A stretch of 64,000 bases of DNA from JAJDXO01 sp965213765 (GCA_965213765.1 OZ243926.1:744001-808000), one strand, 5' to 3'; shown: positions 28,213 through 37,619, counted from the first letter of the stretch. The notes: generated from the sequence alone by a model not told the origin. Program-made: numbers and translations.

Positions 28213-29343
28213 ATGAATCGGTCATTCAGATACGTCCTGGGTCAATTGGTTGTCGGTATGATCGCAACGACGACCGTTTTGGCCGGAATTCTATGGCTTG
28301 CAAACTCGGTCAAGTTTGTCGAGTTGATCGTCAACCGTGGGGTTTCGGTGACGACGTTTGCCTATTTGACGATGCTCACCGTCCCCAACCTGCTCAATTT
28401 CACTCTGCCGATCGCGGCGTTTGCTGTCGTCGCCTTCATCTACAACAAACTGAATACCGACCGCGAACTAGTGGTATTGCGCGCCGCCGGTTTAAGCCCT
28501 TATCGAATTGCCAAGCCGGCAATAGTGCTGGGTCTGATCTTGACGATGGTCAGCTACATTTTCGCGTTCTTTCTCACGCCTGCGTCGTTCCAGAAGTTCC
28601 GCGAGTTGCAGTTCAACTCCCGATACACCTTTAGCCATGCGTTGCTGAAAGAGGGTGAATTCAACAGCTTTGGCAATGATTTCACGATTTACATTCGTGA
28701 GCGGAACGGTGAATCGGATCTTCGCGGCATCTTGGTTCACGATACGACAAACCCCAAAGAGCCGGTCACCTACATCGCCGAACGCGGCGTGCTGGTCCAG
28801 GGTGAAAAGGGCCCCCGTGTCGTCGTATTTCAGGGCAACCACCAAAAAGTGGATGCGGAAACCAAGAAGCTGTCAATGCTCTACTTTGACCGTGCCCCGA
28901 TTGAGCTGTCCGGCATACTCAAAAAACCCGGTGTCAGATACCGGGAAGCACGGGAACGCGGGACGCTTGAGCTAATCCACCTGGAACAGTCCGACCTGGG
29001 CAATGCCTCCGATTACGGGAAGTTCAAGGCCGAGCTTCATCAGCGGTTTGTTTCGCCGCTGATGATCATGGGATTCATCCTCGTCACCGTGGTTTCGTTG
29101 GTCGTCGGCGACTACTCTCAACGCGGCCAATGGAAGCGCGTGCTGGCGGCATTGGTCTTGAACATCCTCATTGCGGTCAGCAGCTTCGGGTTGGCGGGCC
29201 TCTCGGCGAAGGTTCTTTACTTGTGGCCGGTTCTCTATATCAACGCGCTGATCCCCATTGGATTTGGCCTGGCATTTCTTTTCTTCACCCCACGACTTCC
29301 CCGGACATCGAGATTGCCCTCGCTGTCCGGTGCGAGTGGTTGA
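28213..29343 (+). CDS. lptF: LPS export ABC transporter permease LptF
   Basis: A 376-residue inner membrane protein of the YjgP/YjgQ family. It starts MNRSFRYVLGQLVVG, followed by the family's ELIVNRGVSV segment. There are six membrane helices around a central periplasmic domain. With LptG and the ATPase LptB it drives LPS from the inner membrane to the LptA/LptC bridge. It is the first gene of a tight rightward unit with lptG, lptD, surA, pdxA and ksgA. GC content is visibly lower than in neighbours. Confidence 0.93.
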   Translation: MNRSFRYVLGQLVVGMIATTTVLAGILWLANSVKFVELIVNRGVSVTTFAYLTMLTVPNLLNFTLPIAAFAVVAFIYNKLNTDRELVVLRAAGLSPYRIAKPAIVLGLILTMVSYIFAFFLTPASFQKFRELQFNSRYTFSHALLKEGEFNSFGNDFTIYIRERNGESDLRGILVHDTTNPKEPVTYIAERGVLVQGEKGPRVVVFQGNHQKVDAETKKLSMLYFDRAPIELSGILKKPGVRYREARERGTLELIHLEQSDLGNASDYGKFKAELHQRFVSPLMIMGFILVTVVSLVVGDYSQRGQWKRVLAALVLNILIAVSSFGLAGLSAKVLYLWPVLYINALIPIGFGLAFLFFTPRLPRTSRLPSLSGASG

Positions 29344-29351
29344 GGTCCGGC

Positions 29352-30452
29352 ATGTTGATATCGCCGCTGCTATCGTTCTATATCGTCCGCAATTTTCTCC
29401 TGAGCTTCGGGACGGTTTTCCTTGGTTTTATCGGGGTGATATTCTTGTTCGACACCCTCGAGCTACTGCGTCGAGCGGCGTCGAGTGACAATATTTCGCT
29501 GGGACTCGTTCTACAAATGAGCCTGCTGCGCCTCCTGTTTCTAACTCAACAGGCTTTTCCCTTCGCGGTGCTGTTTGGCGGGATGATTGCCTTTTGGCGT
29601 CTGACGCGATCGCGGGAGCTTGTTGTCACACGTTCAGCGGGTGTCTCCGCCTGGCAGTTTCTCCTGCCTGTCATTTTGATTTCAGCGGTTTTGGGGGCGC
29701 TGAGCGTCACCGTCGTCAATCCGATGGCATCTGCGTTGCTCGCCCAGTATGAGAGGCTCGATGAGAGCCACTTCGAGGGACGGTCCCGCACATTGTCGAT
29801 CTCGGGATCGGGCCTATGGCTACGACAGGCGAACCTTGATAGCCGATCCGTTATCCACGCGCCTGATGTAAGCATCGATGGACCTAATGTCAGTCTAACC
29901 AAAGTAACGATATTTGTGTTTGATGGGTCCGACACCTTCAAGTCACGGATCCAGGCTTCGAACGGAAAGCTCGAAGACGGGTTCTGGCATTTGACGAATG
30001 TCCGTATCCACGAAGCCGATAAACCGGCGAAGCTGGTGAACGAGCACTGGTTTGAAACTGATCTTACGCTCAACAACATACAGGACAGTTTTTCTCCCCC
30101 GGAGACAATGTCATTTTGGGAACTGCCAACGTTCATTGCCAATTTGGACAAAGCCGGATTTTCGGCCGTCCGCCACCGATTGCATTGGCACAGCCTCATG
30201 GCCATTCCGCTGCTCTTTGTCGGCATGGTTCTGATCGCGGCGGTATTCACCCTCCGCTTGTCAGCGCGTGGCAGCACCACTTTTGTCATCCTGGGCGGCA
30301 TACTCAGTGGCTTTTTGCTGTTCATATTTTCGGACATCGTATTCGCACTGGGTCTGAGGGAGAGCGTACCGGTGGCGCTGGCGGCATGGACGCCTGCCGG
30401 CGTCTTCACGCTCCTGGGGATGTCGATGCTTTTTCACCTGGAAGACGGTTAG
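29352..30452 (+). CDS. lptG: LPS export ABC transporter permease LptG
   Basis: A 366-residue partner of LptF starting MLISPLLSFYIVRNFLLSFG, with SRELVVTRSAGVSAWQFL after the third helix as in the family. The frame is open far upstream inside lptF, but the ATG at 29352, 8 bp after the lptF stop, is where homology begins. Membrane helices flank a periplasmic beta-jellyroll domain. It works with LptF and LptB in LPS extraction. Confidence 0.93.
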   Translation: MLISPLLSFYIVRNFLLSFGTVFLGFIGVIFLFDTLELLRRAASSDNISLGLVLQMSLLRLLFLTQQAFPFAVLFGGMIAFWRLTRSRELVVTRSAGVSAWQFLLPVILISAVLGALSVTVVNPMASALLAQYERLDESHFEGRSRTLSISGSGLWLRQANLDSRSVIHAPDVSIDGPNVSLTKVTIFVFDGSDTFKSRIQASNGKLEDGFWHLTNVRIHEADKPAKLVNEHWFETDLTLNNIQDSFSPPETMSFWELPTFIANLDKAGFSAVRHRLHWHSLMAIPLLFVGMVLIAAVFTLRLSARGSTTFVILGGILSGFLLFIFSDIVFALGLRESVPVALAAWTPAGVFTLLGMSMLFHLEDG

Positions 30453-30454
30453 CG

Positions 30455-32587
30455 ATGCGACGCGCAATTGCCGCCGCGTTATTGGTGACCGCTTTGTATT
30501 GGCTCGGCCTCGATCCGGCCCGAGCGCAAGGAACCGCTGAAGAACAGCCATTGCTGTTTACCGCCGATGACGTAACACATGACCGGGAACTTGGTATTAT
30601 CCGGGCATCCGGCAACGTCGAGGTTTCGCGTGACGATCAGGTGCTTCTGGCCGATACCATCACTTACAATCAGAAGCTCGACGTAGTGTCGGCGTCCGGC
30701 AACGTTACCCTGCTTCAGCCGGACGGGGATATCATATTTGCCAATCTGATTGAACTCACGGGAGACTTTAAGGACGGAATCCTTCGGGACCTGAGAGTGC
30801 TGCTAGCGGATAATGCCCGGTTTGCCGCAGCCGGCGCACGGCGGTCAGGCGGTAACATCCTTGAAATGCGGAACGCGGTGTACTCACCCTGCGAGTCCTG
30901 CGCCAATCAGCCCGAGCGCCCTCCCCTCTGGCAACTCAAAGCGCGCAAGATCGTCCATGACGAGACCGAGCAGAGGGTGGAGTACACGGATGCCTGGATG
31001 GAATTCATGGGTGTTCCGGTCGTCTATACGCCGTACTTTTTCCATCCCGACCCCACCGTCAAGAGACGGAGCGGGTTCCTGACCCCCAGCTTTGGGGGAT
31101 CTTCCACCCTGGGTACGACCATCAGCACGCCCTATTACATAGCCGTCTCGCCGTCGCGGGATTTCACCATCACGCCCACATTGACCACCAAGGAGCGCGC
31201 TGTCCTGGCGGGCGAGTACAGGGAACGCTTTGCCGCGGCCGATCTTCAGACGACAGGAAGCCTCGCTTTCGATTCGGAAGACGAGTTCCGTGGGCACCTT
31301 GACGCCGCCTATCGGCAAGACATCTCCAATACCTGGCGGGGCGGCGTGGATTTACAGCGTTCCACGGACGACACCTATTTGCGTCGCTACAATTTTAGTT
31401 CCCCCAAGACGCTGGCCAGCAGAGGATTCGTTGAAGGCTTCCGAGGCCGGAACTACATGGCTTTGAACGCCTATGCGTTCCAAGGCCTGCAGGAGAACGA
31501 CGACCCGGGCACCACGCCATTGGTTCTGCCGATGTTTGAGTACCGGCATGTCGGCCTTCCGAATCGGATTGGGGCCTTCAATACGATTGATGCCAGCGTA
31601 CTCGCCTTGACCCGATCCGATGGTCGGGACACACGGCGTGGTTCCCTCGGCGGGGGCTGGAATCTGCCCTTTAGATCCAACATCGGCGACCGTTATCAAT
31701 TGTCGCTCAAGCTACGCGGCGACCTGTACCATGTTAATCACGAAGCGGGTTCGGCGGCGGATGACGGCGTTACCGGACGCATTTATCCTGAAGCAAATCT
31801 TGGCTGGAGACTGCCGCTATCCCGGCACGACGGGAATTTTAGTCAGATCCTCGAACCGGTCGCTTCGATAGTCGTGAGCCCGTACGGCGGCAATCCAACT
31901 GACATCCCCAACGAAGATAGTGTCGACGTCGAGTTCGATGATACCAATCTGTTCTCGCCCAGCCGATTTACCGGGATCGACCGCGTTGAAGGGGGCCCGC
32001 GGATGAATTACGGGCTCAAATGGGGTGTGGTTGGCTTACAGGGCGGCGGAACATCCGTGTTTGTCGGCCAGAGTTATCGGTTGAAAGACGATTCGACATT
32101 CGCGGCAGGTACGGGATTGGACGAGAAGCTGTCCGACATTGTCGCTCGGGTTGACGTCACCCCCGGCAAATATATCGACCTCGGCTACCGAACGCGTCTG
32201 GACAAGGACAACCACTCTCCGAGCCGAAATGAACTAGCGCTCAGTGTAGGTCCACAAGCTCTCAATGCCGCGGTCAATTACGCGTTTTTCGCGCGCGAGC
32301 AGGGATCCGAGTTCAAGGGCCGCGAAGAACTCTCGGCCTCGGCACAGGCCACGCTGTCAAGGTATTGGCGAACGAATTTCTCCAGCCTATATGACGTTGA
32401 GGATGATGATTTGCGAAGCATCTCCCTTGGTTTTGCCTACGAATGCGAATGCTTTACCTTCGACATGACACTCCGGCGCACCTTGTTTGAGGACCGGGAC
32501 CTCGGACGCGAGAACTCAATCCTATTTCGGCTGACGTTCAAGACTCTCGGAGAAGTGCAGACCGGTATACTGGCTTCGGGAAGTTGA
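30455..32587 (+). CDS. lptD: LPS assembly outer membrane protein LptD
   Basis: A 710-residue outer membrane protein with a signal peptide ending in ARAQ near residue 25. An OstA-type N-terminal domain (about 36-135: LFTADDVTHDRELGIIRASG) follows, then a long beta-barrel domain. It inserts LPS into the outer leaflet. Two cysteine pairs are visible: Cys146/Cys149 (SPCESC) and Cys664/Cys666 (ECECF) near the C-terminus, likely partners in barrel-to-domain disulfides as in E. coli. The start at 30455 follows the lptG stop by 2 bp. Confidence 0.93.
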   Translation: MRRAIAAALLVTALYWLGLDPARAQGTAEEQPLLFTADDVTHDRELGIIRASGNVEVSRDDQVLLADTITYNQKLDVVSASGNVTLLQPDGDIIFANLIELTGDFKDGILRDLRVLLADNARFAAAGARRSGGNILEMRNAVYSPCESCANQPERPPLWQLKARKIVHDETEQRVEYTDAWMEFMGVPVVYTPYFFHPDPTVKRRSGFLTPSFGGSSTLGTTISTPYYIAVSPSRDFTITPTLTTKERAVLAGEYRERFAAADLQTTGSLAFDSEDEFRGHLDAAYRQDISNTWRGGVDLQRSTDDTYLRRYNFSSPKTLASRGFVEGFRGRNYMALNAYAFQGLQENDDPGTTPLVLPMFEYRHVGLPNRIGAFNTIDASVLALTRSDGRDTRRGSLGGGWNLPFRSNIGDRYQLSLKLRGDLYHVNHEAGSAADDGVTGRIYPEANLGWRLPLSRHDGNFSQILEPVASIVVSPYGGNPTDIPNEDSVDVEFDDTNLFSPSRFTGIDRVEGGPRMNYGLKWGVVGLQGGGTSVFVGQSYRLKDDSTFAAGTGLDEKLSDIVARVDVTPGKYIDLGYRTRLDKDNHSPSRNELALSVGPQALNAAVNYAFFAREQGSEFKGREELSASAQATLSRYWRTNFSSLYDVEDDDLRSISLGFAYECECFTFDMTLRRTLFEDRDLGRENSILFRLTFKTLGEVQTGILASGS

Positions 32588-32590
32588 CCG

Positions 32591-33895
32591 GTGCTCAAAA
32601 TGACTAGAATTCTTCGCGAACGCCGCGTTTTTGTCCGGACAGCGCTGCTGACCGCGGCCGTATTTGTCCTTCCGCCAATAACGGATGCCGCAAGGGTCGC
32701 GGCCCAAACACAACTGACCGGCATTGCCGCCGTAGTGAACAGTGATCCGGTGACGCGGCGAGACCTTGAAATGCGGCTTCGGATGGTCATCGTGTCTTCC
32801 GGACTGCCCCCCGATCAATCGACCATTCGCCGAATTCGACCGCAAGTTTTGCGGAATCTCATCGAAGACAACTTGAAACTCCAGGAAGCCAAGAACCGCA
32901 ATGTTTCGGTCTCGCCCGTTGAGCTTAGGACGGCGATGTCGGAAATCGAACAGCGGATCAATATGCAGCCGGGCCGGATGCTTCAAATGTTGAAGCAAAA
33001 CAATATCGATCGAGCGACCCTGGATACCCAATTGAGGGCGGATTTGTCTTGGGCCAAACTCGTAGGCGCACTGGTTCGCCGGTCGTCGATTACCGATGAA
33101 ATGATCGACGAGCGAATTGCCCGGATCGAGTCGGGAAAGGGCAAGCCCGAGTTTCTGGTCAGCGAGATATTTGTTCCCTTCGACCTCGGCAATTCAGGTG
33201 GCGACGCCAATAAGCTGATTGCCGATCTGGTCGGTCAAATCGGGCGCGGCGCGGACTTCGGCTCACTGGCCCGCACCTTTTCGCAGAGCACTTCGTCGGC
33301 CCAAGGGGGAAATCTCGGGTGGGTTCGGGCGGAACAACTGGATCCGGCAATTGGAACGGCCCTTCCCGGGATGAAGACCGGGGACATTGCGGGTCCAATC
33401 CGGGCGACCGACGGTTTCTATATCCTACAACTGAGAAATCGCCGCGCATCCCGCGGATTGACGACTGGCCCGGTAACCGTTGATCTTCAACAGGTATTTC
33501 TGCCTCTCCCTCCGGACCCGCCCCAATCCGTGATTGACTCGGCCAGGGCTTCGTTGAACCGCATAGGTTCCGCCGCAAACTCCTGCACCGAGCTGGATGA
33601 GCAGGGTAAGGAACTCGGTGCACCGCAGTCTGGCAGACTGTCGAACGTCAATCTTTCCAGCCTGGAAGCGCAAATTCGCGGCGCGATCGAAAACTTGCAG
33701 ACAGGCCAAGCCTCCCAACCCATCCAATCCGGTGGCGGTATGGTTCTGCTGATGGTCTGCGATCGCCAAAATTCGTCGTCGGAAGAGGAAATTCGGCAGC
33801 GTGTGGCCGCGGAACTGGGGCGTGAGCGGGCGGAATTAATTTCCCGCCGCATGTTGAGAAACCTCTGGCGTCAGGCTGTGATCGACACCCGATGA
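32591..33895 (+). CDS. surA: SurA-like periplasmic peptidyl-prolyl isomerase
   Basis: A 434-residue exported chaperone. The signal segment spans about residues 12-38. A SurA N-terminal domain follows (TQLTGIAAVVNSDPVTRRDL), then a parvulin domain around residues 195-295 with FGSLARTFSQSTSSAQGGNL and LGWVRAEQLD. A second, weaker parvulin-like half follows. SurA carries outer membrane proteins, including LptD, through the periplasm. The start is GTG at 32591 or ATG at 32600. The stop overlaps pdxA as ATGA. Confidence 0.9.
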   Translation: MLKMTRILRERRVFVRTALLTAAVFVLPPITDAARVAAQTQLTGIAAVVNSDPVTRRDLEMRLRMVIVSSGLPPDQSTIRRIRPQVLRNLIEDNLKLQEAKNRNVSVSPVELRTAMSEIEQRINMQPGRMLQMLKQNNIDRATLDTQLRADLSWAKLVGALVRRSSITDEMIDERIARIESGKGKPEFLVSEIFVPFDLGNSGGDANKLIADLVGQIGRGADFGSLARTFSQSTSSAQGGNLGWVRAEQLDPAIGTALPGMKTGDIAGPIRATDGFYILQLRNRRASRGLTTGPVTVDLQQVFLPLPPDPPQSVIDSARASLNRIGSAANSCTELDEQGKELGAPQSGRLSNVNLSSLEAQIRGAIENLQTGQASQPIQSGGGMVLLMVCDRQNSSSEEEIRQRVAAELGRERAELISRRMLRNLWRQAVIDTR

Positions 33896-34917
33896 TGAGC
33901 AGCGCCTCGTCACCTCCGTTCCTAATCACCATGGGAGAGCCCGCCGGAATCGGCGGCGAAATTCTGCTAAAGGCCTGGGGGCAGCTACGAAAATCGGGTC
34001 GTGCATTTGCCGCCGTCGACAATCCTTCCCGCTTGACCGGGCTGGCAAAATTGATTGGTGAGGACACGCCGCTCCGGGAAATCGGACGGCCGGAAGAGGC
34101 GGCGTCGGTTTTCTCCGACGCCCTGCCGGTCATTCCGATCGACCTGCCGCGCCCGCCTGTTCCGGGCACAATTGATCCAGGGAACGCCCCTGCGGTACGG
34201 GACTCCATCGAACAAGCGGTCGCACTGACGCTTTCAGGTGAGGCAGCCGCCGTGGTGACCAATCCGATCCACAAATTGACGCAATATCACGGCGGGTTCG
34301 AGTTTCCGGGTCATACCGAGTTTCTCGCCCACCTCGCCGGAATCAAGACCGAGCCGGTGATGATGCTGGCGAGCGAGCGGTTGCGCGTCGTGCCGGTCAC
34401 ACGGCATGTCAGTCTGAAGGAAGCTCTTGCAAGGTTGAACGAAGATCTGGTGGTCGAGACCATCTCAATCACCGCAAAGGCGCTCACAACGGATTTCGGC
34501 ATTGACCCCCCCCGCATCGCCGTCGCCGGGCTCAATCCCCACGCCGGCGAAGGGGGAGCCATGGGCCGGGAGGAAATCGAGCTGCTGAAGCCGGTCATTG
34601 ATCGGTGCAGCCGCGAAGGGCTGGCCGTTCTCGGGCCGCTTTCGCCGGATACGATGTTTCACGATGCCGCCCGCGGCACCTACGACGCGGCGGTCTGCAT
34701 GTATCACGACCAAGCGCTCATCCCGATCAAGACCCTTGATTTCGACCGGGCCGTCAATGTGACCCTCGGCCTGCCATTTATTCGAACCTCGCCGGACCAC
34801 GGAACCGCCTTGGATTTGGCGGGAACCGGCACGGCCAGGGAAACCAGCTTGGTTTCCGCAATAGAGGTCGCCGCCGCTATGGCGGAGAATCGGCAAAAGG
34901 CGCCGGCCCTTGCCTGA
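33892..34917 (+). CDS. pdxA: 4-hydroxythreonine-4-phosphate dehydrogenase
   Basis: A 341-residue PdxA, which oxidises phosphohydroxythreonine in vitamin B6 synthesis. Metal and substrate blocks are intact: TMGEPAGIGGEI at the start, FPGHTEFLAHL, GLNPHAGEGGAMG and MYHDQALIPIKTLDF. It overlaps surA by 4 bp and ksgA by 8 bp. The surA-pdxA-ksgA order is conserved across proteobacteria. Confidence 0.95.
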   Translation: MMSSASSPPFLITMGEPAGIGGEILLKAWGQLRKSGRAFAAVDNPSRLTGLAKLIGEDTPLREIGRPEEAASVFSDALPVIPIDLPRPPVPGTIDPGNAPAVRDSIEQAVALTLSGEAAAVVTNPIHKLTQYHGGFEFPGHTEFLAHLAGIKTEPVMMLASERLRVVPVTRHVSLKEALARLNEDLVVETISITAKALTTDFGIDPPRIAVAGLNPHAGEGGAMGREEIELLKPVIDRCSREGLAVLGPLSPDTMFHDAARGTYDAAVCMYHDQALIPIKTLDFDRAVNVTLGLPFIRTSPDHGTALDLAGTGTARETSLVSAIEVAAAMAENRQKAPALA

Positions 34918-35725
34918 ACCCGCGCTGCCGCCGCTGCGGGATGTCATCAAACGGTATGGACTGTCCGCCCGGAAACAGCTTGGGCAGCACTTTCTTCTCG
35001 ATCAAAATCTGTCGGACCGGATTGCCCGAACAGCTGGAGATTTGACGAGTTGTGACGTGATTGAAATCGGCCCGGGTCCCGGCGGTCTCACACGGTCGCT
35101 GCTTAATGCCGGTTCCCGGCGGGTGATCGCCGTCGAAAAGGATCCGCGCTGTGTCGAAGCTCTCAACGAGTTGGCGCATGCCTATCCCGATCGATTGGAA
35201 ATTATCGCCGCCGACGCCACGAAGCTTATTTATTCCGAACTCTCGGCTGGTCCCCGGAGATTGGTTTCAAACCTGCCATACAACGTCTCCACGGTAATTC
35301 TCATCGAAGCGCTGAAACAGTCGGCTTCCCTCGAATCTATGACACTGATGTTCCAGCGTGAAGTCGCCGACCGGCTGACCGCTTCGCCGGGCACCAAGGC
35401 CTATGGCCGATTGTCGGTGCTGACCCAATGGCTGTGCGCAACCGAGTTCGCCTTTAACGTCGATGCACGCGCCTTTACCCCGCCGCCCAGGGTCACCTCG
35501 ACGGTGGTAACGCTGACACCCTATGCGGAGCCCAGATTTCCGGTTCGGTTCGAGGCGATCGAAACGATCACCGCGGCGGCCTTCGGTCAGCGGCGGAAGA
35601 TGTTGCGGGCATCGCTGAAATCTCTCGGGCTGGACCCGGAAGCCCACGGCATCGATCCGACCCGGCGCGGCGAAACCCTGACGGTCGGGGAATTCTGCCG
35701 ATTGGCGGACGCGCTGGACGGCTAG
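34910..35725 (+). CDS. rsmA: 16S rRNA dimethyladenosine methyltransferase KsgA
   Basis: A 271-residue rRNA adenine dimethylase that modifies the two adenines of the 3' hairpin of 16S rRNA. It has LGQHFLLDQNLSDRIA, the SAM loop VIEIGPGPGGLTRSLL, and the catalytic LVSNLPYNVST (NLPY). It starts with TTG inside pdxA. The TAG stop lies in the CTAG that borders mobile element copy 2. Confidence 0.95.
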   Translation: MPEPALPPLRDVIKRYGLSARKQLGQHFLLDQNLSDRIARTAGDLTSCDVIEIGPGPGGLTRSLLNAGSRRVIAVEKDPRCVEALNELAHAYPDRLEIIAADATKLIYSELSAGPRRLVSNLPYNVSTVILIEALKQSASLESMTLMFQREVADRLTASPGTKAYGRLSVLTQWLCATEFAFNVDARAFTPPPRVTSTVVTLTPYAEPRFPVRFEAIETITAAAFGQRRKMLRASLKSLGLDPEAHGIDPTRRGETLTVGEFCRLADALDG

Positions 35726-35989
35726 CCCGTATTTCTCACCAGGGTCATGGTCTGCGCGGCGCTGTCTGGTCGGCGGAGCAGGAGAGGCGCGCCGCGCGAT
35801 GCGGTGACATCGGGCAAGCGCCTCGACGCACGCTGTCGACCCGAGAACGCCGCCCTTCGGGTCACGCCCCGGCGCCCGCCCGCGGCGTCGCGGCCCTCAA
35901 CCGTAGTCGCCGCTGCGCTTTTCGGGCCGCTCCTGGCGGCTCGGCCGCCTGGACGCGACGCAGGCCGTGACCCTGGTGAGAAATGCGGG
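35726..35989 (-). mobile_element. 264-bp MITE-like element, copy 2 (inverted)
   Basis: This copy has the same length as copy 1 at 4636-4899 but lies in the opposite orientation, with about ten base differences by eye. Terminal inverted repeats of about 31 bp end each side (CCCGTATTTCTCACCAGGGT at the left, the inverse at the right). CTAG flanks both ends (35722-35725 and 35990-35993). It separates the convergent ksgA and gmk genes, whose TAG stops lie in the two flanking CTAGs. One frame of about 80 codons stays open in both copies. Several of the few differences change its residues, so coding is unlikely. Confidence 0.85.
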
Positions 35990-36646
35990 CTAGTCTTCGC
36001 GGCGCAGTTTGGATACGAAAACGTGGAGACCGACCTGCCGCACCCGCTTTGCGCGCTCGGCGAAGATGATCGACTGCACCCGGGAGACGCTGAGCTCCAG
36101 GTCTTCGTTGACGACGATGTACTCGTAGCTGTCATAGTGGCTCATCTCGTCGGAAGCCTCCGCCATCCGGCGTTGCACGATCTCTTCGGGGTCCTGTGCC
36201 CGGCTGCGCAGGCGCGCTTCGAGTTCCCCGGTGCTTGGCGGCAGAACGAATACGCTTACCAAATCGGGGCGCAGCGTCGTATCGCCGGCAATCTGCTGGG
36301 TGCCTTGCCAATCGATATCGAACAGAATGTCGCGGCCGTCGGCGAGCGCTTCTTCAACGGGAGCCCGGGGCGTTCCATAGAAATGGCCGAAGACATTGGC
36401 ATGTTCCAGAAACTCGCCTGCCTCGACCTTCTCCTTGAATTCGTCCTCGCTGACAAAAAAGTAGTCGTCGCCATCGGTTTCCGCCGGGCGTTTGGGCCGG
36501 GTTGTCGCCGAGATGGAGAGCGATAGCGCAGAATCGCGTTTCAGCAACTCACGGGAGATCGTCGTCTTGCCCGCTCCGGATGGAGAGGACAGAACAAGCA
36601 TCAGGCCGCGTCGTGCGATTTGAACCGGTGTCGCGGAGCTACTCAA
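35990..36646 (-). CDS. gmk: Guanylate kinase
   Basis: A 218-residue enzyme that phosphorylates GMP. The P-loop is SSPSGAGKTT at about residues 20-29, and the GMP-binding block includes SATTRPKRPAETDGDDYFF. It begins with a TTG inside the end of yicC (8-bp overlap), so the two are coupled. The TAG stop sits in the CTAG at the mobile element border. Confidence 0.95.
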   Translation of the reverse strand: MSSSATPVQIARRGLMLVLSSPSGAGKTTISRELLKRDSALSLSISATTRPKRPAETDGDDYFFVSEDEFKEKVEAGEFLEHANVFGHFYGTPRAPVEEALADGRDILFDIDWQGTQQIAGDTTLRPDLVSVFVLPPSTGELEARLRSRAQDPEEIVQRRMAEASDEMSHYDSYEYIVVNEDLELSVSRVQSIIFAERAKRVRQVGLHVFVSKLRRED

Positions 36647-37529
36647 GGTTCTGAACCTGTTCTCTGAACTGTTCGACGGCCGCCTTCATCTCCAGGCCGA
36701 TATTGGTGAGCTCGATATCAGCCGCCTTCGAACAAATGGTATTGGCCTCGCGGGTGAACTCCTGGCAGAGAAAGTCCAGACGCCTGCCGATGGCGCCGCC
36801 GCCGTCCAGAAGCTCGCGCGCCGCTTCGACGTGGGCCCTTAACCGGTCGATCTCTTCGCGCACATCAGCCTTGGTCAGCAGGATGGCCACCTCTTGCGCC
36901 AGACGCTCGGACGGGATTTCCCGCGTTCCGCCATCAAGCAGCTCATCGACCTGTTTCTCGAGTTTTGCCTTCAAGGCCGCTGGTTGTGCCTCGCCGACCT
37001 TTTCAGCGGCTTCACAGAGCGTCTCAATGGTTCCCAGCTGAGCTTCAAGAGCCGGCAAGATGCGGCTGCCTTCCTCGCCGCGCGTGGTATCGAGCTCGTC
37101 CAGAAGTTGCCGCAACCCGTCAAGCATCGCCGTCTTCAACGCCTGCCGCGCCGCATCATTTTCTTCGAGTTCCGCCGTCTCGACCACACCCCGAACGCCA
37201 AGCAGCCGGTCCAGCGCCGGCGGTGAGCCGTTGCCTTCGGCAGCCAGACTATTGGCGGTTTCCACCAGTTGATCCAGAAGCTCTCGATTAATGATGTATT
37301 GGGCATCGCCGGAGGTCTGACGCAGCGTCAAACCGATACTGATATTGCCGCGCGAAAATTTCTCGCCCGCCACCTTCCTCGCCTGAACATCGAACTCGTC
37401 ATGGCCCTGCGGCAGGCGGCAGCGGATGTCCAACCCGCGGCCGTTGACGCTTCTCGCTTCCCAGATCCAGGTGTGATTGCCTTCCCCGCCGTCGACCCGG
37501 GCGAAGCCGGTCATGCTGGCAATCGTCAT
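36639..37529 (-). CDS. yicC: YicC/YloC family endoribonuclease
   Basis: A 296-residue protein starting MTIASMTGFARVDGGEGNHT, the typical YicC N-terminus. It ends with the conserved LDFLCQEFTREANTICSKA and the following ELTNIGLEMKAAVEQFREQVQN. The family includes RNases that act on small RNAs. The frame is open 14 codons upstream, but homology starts at 37529. It precedes gmk with an overlap, a pairing common in bacteria. The SDR gene is divergent, 90 bp away. Confidence 0.88.
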   Translation of the reverse strand: MTIASMTGFARVDGGEGNHTWIWEARSVNGRGLDIRCRLPQGHDEFDVQARKVAGEKFSRGNISIGLTLRQTSGDAQYIINRELLDQLVETANSLAAEGNGSPPALDRLLGVRGVVETAELEENDAARQALKTAMLDGLRQLLDELDTTRGEEGSRILPALEAQLGTIETLCEAAEKVGEAQPAALKAKLEKQVDELLDGGTREIPSERLAQEVAILLTKADVREEIDRLRAHVEAARELLDGGGAIGRRLDFLCQEFTREANTICSKAADIELTNIGLEMKAAVEQFREQVQNLE

Positions 37530-37619
37530 GAAGTCTCCATTCGCATCTTGGCTCGTGTTATAGCCGTGCATCGGCGGCGCAACAAGTTGGTGCCGCGAAC
37601 AGCTCGGCGCGCGGGAAGA

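Noticed and set aside
35747..35989. Open frame of about 80 codons running through both copies of the 264-bp element
   Set aside because: The frame is open in both copies, but several of the few base differences change residues, it has no ribosome site, and it runs into flanking genes. In sequence this rich in GC that is expected by chance.
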